Source: Crocodylus rhombifer (taxonomy: Eukaryota; Chordata; Crocodylia; Crocodylidae). From it: 64,000 nt of DNA. A model generated the notes under the pieces. That model made no database searches and was not told the DNA's origin. It was given only the letters and a program-made list of their open reading frames with translations. The stretch spans positions 65,590-129,589 of the forward strand of contig JAVSML010000954.1 in NCBI GenBank assembly GCA_038503035.1. The letters are read 5' to 3'. Shown piece after piece: positions 62,590 to 64,000 of this stretch (position 1 is the first letter of the stretch; the number at the start of each line of letters is the position of its first letter). The position numbers were made by a program, and so were the translations under genes.

Positions 62590-64000
62590 ATCATAGAATC
62601 ATAGAAGTCAGGTCGGAAGGGACCTTGTAGATCTTCAAGTCCGACCCGACCCCCTGCCTGGGTGGGAGAAAAGACTGGACTCAAATGAGTCCAGCCAGGT
62701 AGTCATCGAGCCTCTTCTTAAAGTTCCCCAGGGTAGGAGCCAGCACCACTTCCCTTGGAAGTTGGTTCCAGATCCTAGCCACCCTAACTGTGATGTAGTT
62801 CTTGCGGATGTCTAATCTAAATCTACTCTCTAATAATTTGTGTCCATTTTTCCTTGTCATGCCAGGGGACGCTAGGGGAAACAGTGTCTCCCCTAAACCC
62901 TTCTGGTCCCCCCTAGTGAGTTTATAGACAGTCACCAGGTCCCCCCTCAGCCTTCTCTTGTGAAGGCTGAACAGGTTTAGGTCCCGCAGTCTTTCAGTGT
63001 AGGGTCTACCCTGTAGTCCCTGGATGCATGACAATGTCCGGTTAGTCCTACCAACCGTCACCTCGCATTATTGGCCCATGTTCATCTTGGAGTCAATAAT
63101 GACTCCAAGATCCCTTTCTGCCTTCATGCTCTCAAGAAGGGAGTTTCCCATTCTATAAGTGTGCTGCTGGTTTCTACTGCCTAAGTGCGGCACCCTGCAC
63201 TTGTCAGTATTGAAACATATCCTATTTATATCAGGCCACTCCTGTAACCTATCCAGATCTTGCTGCAATCTTTCCTTCCCTACTAGTGTGCTCACCTCAC
63301 CCCAAATTTTGGTATCATCAGTTAATTTAAACAGATTGAATTTCACCCTGTCATCCAAATCACTGATGAAGAAATTGAGCAGCACAGACCCAAGGACTGA
63401 GCCCTGCGGGACTCTGCTGCCCACTTCCCCAGGTTGAATATGACCCATCCACCACCACCCTCTGAGTACAACCCTTGAGCCAATCTGCAATCCATCTGAC
63501 TGTGTAGGCATCAATGCCACAGTCGCCTAGTTTTTTAATGAGGATGGGGTGGGAGACGGTGTTAAATGCCTTGCTGAAGTCTAGAAAGACTATGTCCACA
63601 GCGACACCTGCATCCATAGCCTTTGTGACCTGATCATAAAAAGCAATCAGGTTGGTCTGACATGACCTGCCCCTAATGAAACCATGCTGGTTGCCTTTGA
63701 GCATCATCCCTGAAGCCAGCCCATCACAGATGTGCTCCTTGAGGATCTTCTCAAGGTGTTTCCCTAGGACTGAGGTAAGACTGATGGGCCTATAGTTGCC
63801 GGGTCCTCTCTCTTGGCTCTTTTGAAGAGGGGGACCACGTTAGCTGTCTTCCAGTCATCTGGCACCTAGCCCGAGCACCACGAGTGCTCGTAAAGCCGTG
63901 CCAGGGGCCCTGCAATAACCCCAGCTAGCTCCCTCAACACCCTGGGGTGGAGAGCATCTGGACCAGCTGACTTGAACAGGTCCAGCACCTCCAGAAGCTC
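62590..64000 (-). mobile_element. CR1 LINE, running off the window
   Basis: On the minus strand, ordered pieces read [87 protein letters not shown] and RFRLDIRKNYITVRVARIWN. The first five come from the reverse transcriptase. The 3' end at 62590 reads atcatagaatcatagaagtc on the plus strand. It is the least damaged CR1 here apart from single frameshifts, and its 5' part lies beyond base 64000. Confidence 0.92.

Overview
The window looks like intronic and intergenic DNA from a large amniote genome, most probably a crocodilian. The grounds are many chicken-repeat-1 (CR1) LINE copies with crocodilian or turtle-type 3' ends, several non-autonomous hAT-type DNA transposons with 8-bp target duplications, and long AT-rich introns with (TG)n and (TA)n microsatellites. 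I see no bacterial-type genes, CRISPR arrays or operons. No tRNA or rRNA gene was recognised.

The one host protein-coding locus I can support is on the + strand, from about 1.1 kb to 47.5 kb. It is a relic of a tandem glycoside hydrolase family 31 gene of the sucrase-isomaltase / maltase-glucoamylase family (SI/MGAM). I could place 21 exon remnants in the order expected for the family. They run from the middle of the N-terminal catalytic barrel (exon at 1099), through its nucleophile and acid/base regions, its C-terminal beta domains, the second trefoil region and the N-terminal beta-sandwich of the second GH31 unit, to the start of the second barrel (exon at 47408). Four exons are clean and open (1099, 23252, 38639, 47408). 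Most of the others carry frameshifts, in-frame stops, deletions, or splice donors or acceptors that lack GT or AG. The lesions are too many and too varied to be sequencing error, so I call it a pseudogene. The exon block for the stretch around the RGGYI motif was not found, and no second-unit exon was recognised in the last 16 kb.

The rest is mobile DNA. A long CR1 with ORF1-esterase and ORF2 remnants lies at 8.4-11.7 kb (+). Shorter CR1 pieces lie at 3.2-4.5 kb (-), 17.8-18.0 kb (+), 26.9-27.4 kb (-), 29.7-31.9 kb (-, split by a 1-kb hAT-like insertion), 58.8-59.1 kb (-) and 62.6 kb to the window end (-). Older, more diverged CR1/L3-like pieces lie near 25.0, 26.2 and 36.6 kb. A fragment with a restriction-like endonuclease signature, as in R2-type LINEs, lies at 29.0-29.5 kb (-). 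Terminal-inverted-repeat elements include a roughly 1-kb hAT-like family with three full copies and one partial, several 0.2-0.4-kb hAT relics with good target duplications, a pogo/Tigger-like element, a foldback element at 54.8-55.15 kb, and an unnamed repeat family with five copies.

The gene fragments no longer work together as a pathway. They record a lost or redundant intestinal brush-border alpha-glucosidase whose introns filled with transposons. Family assignments rest on reading translated segments against remembered family motifs, not on a database search.
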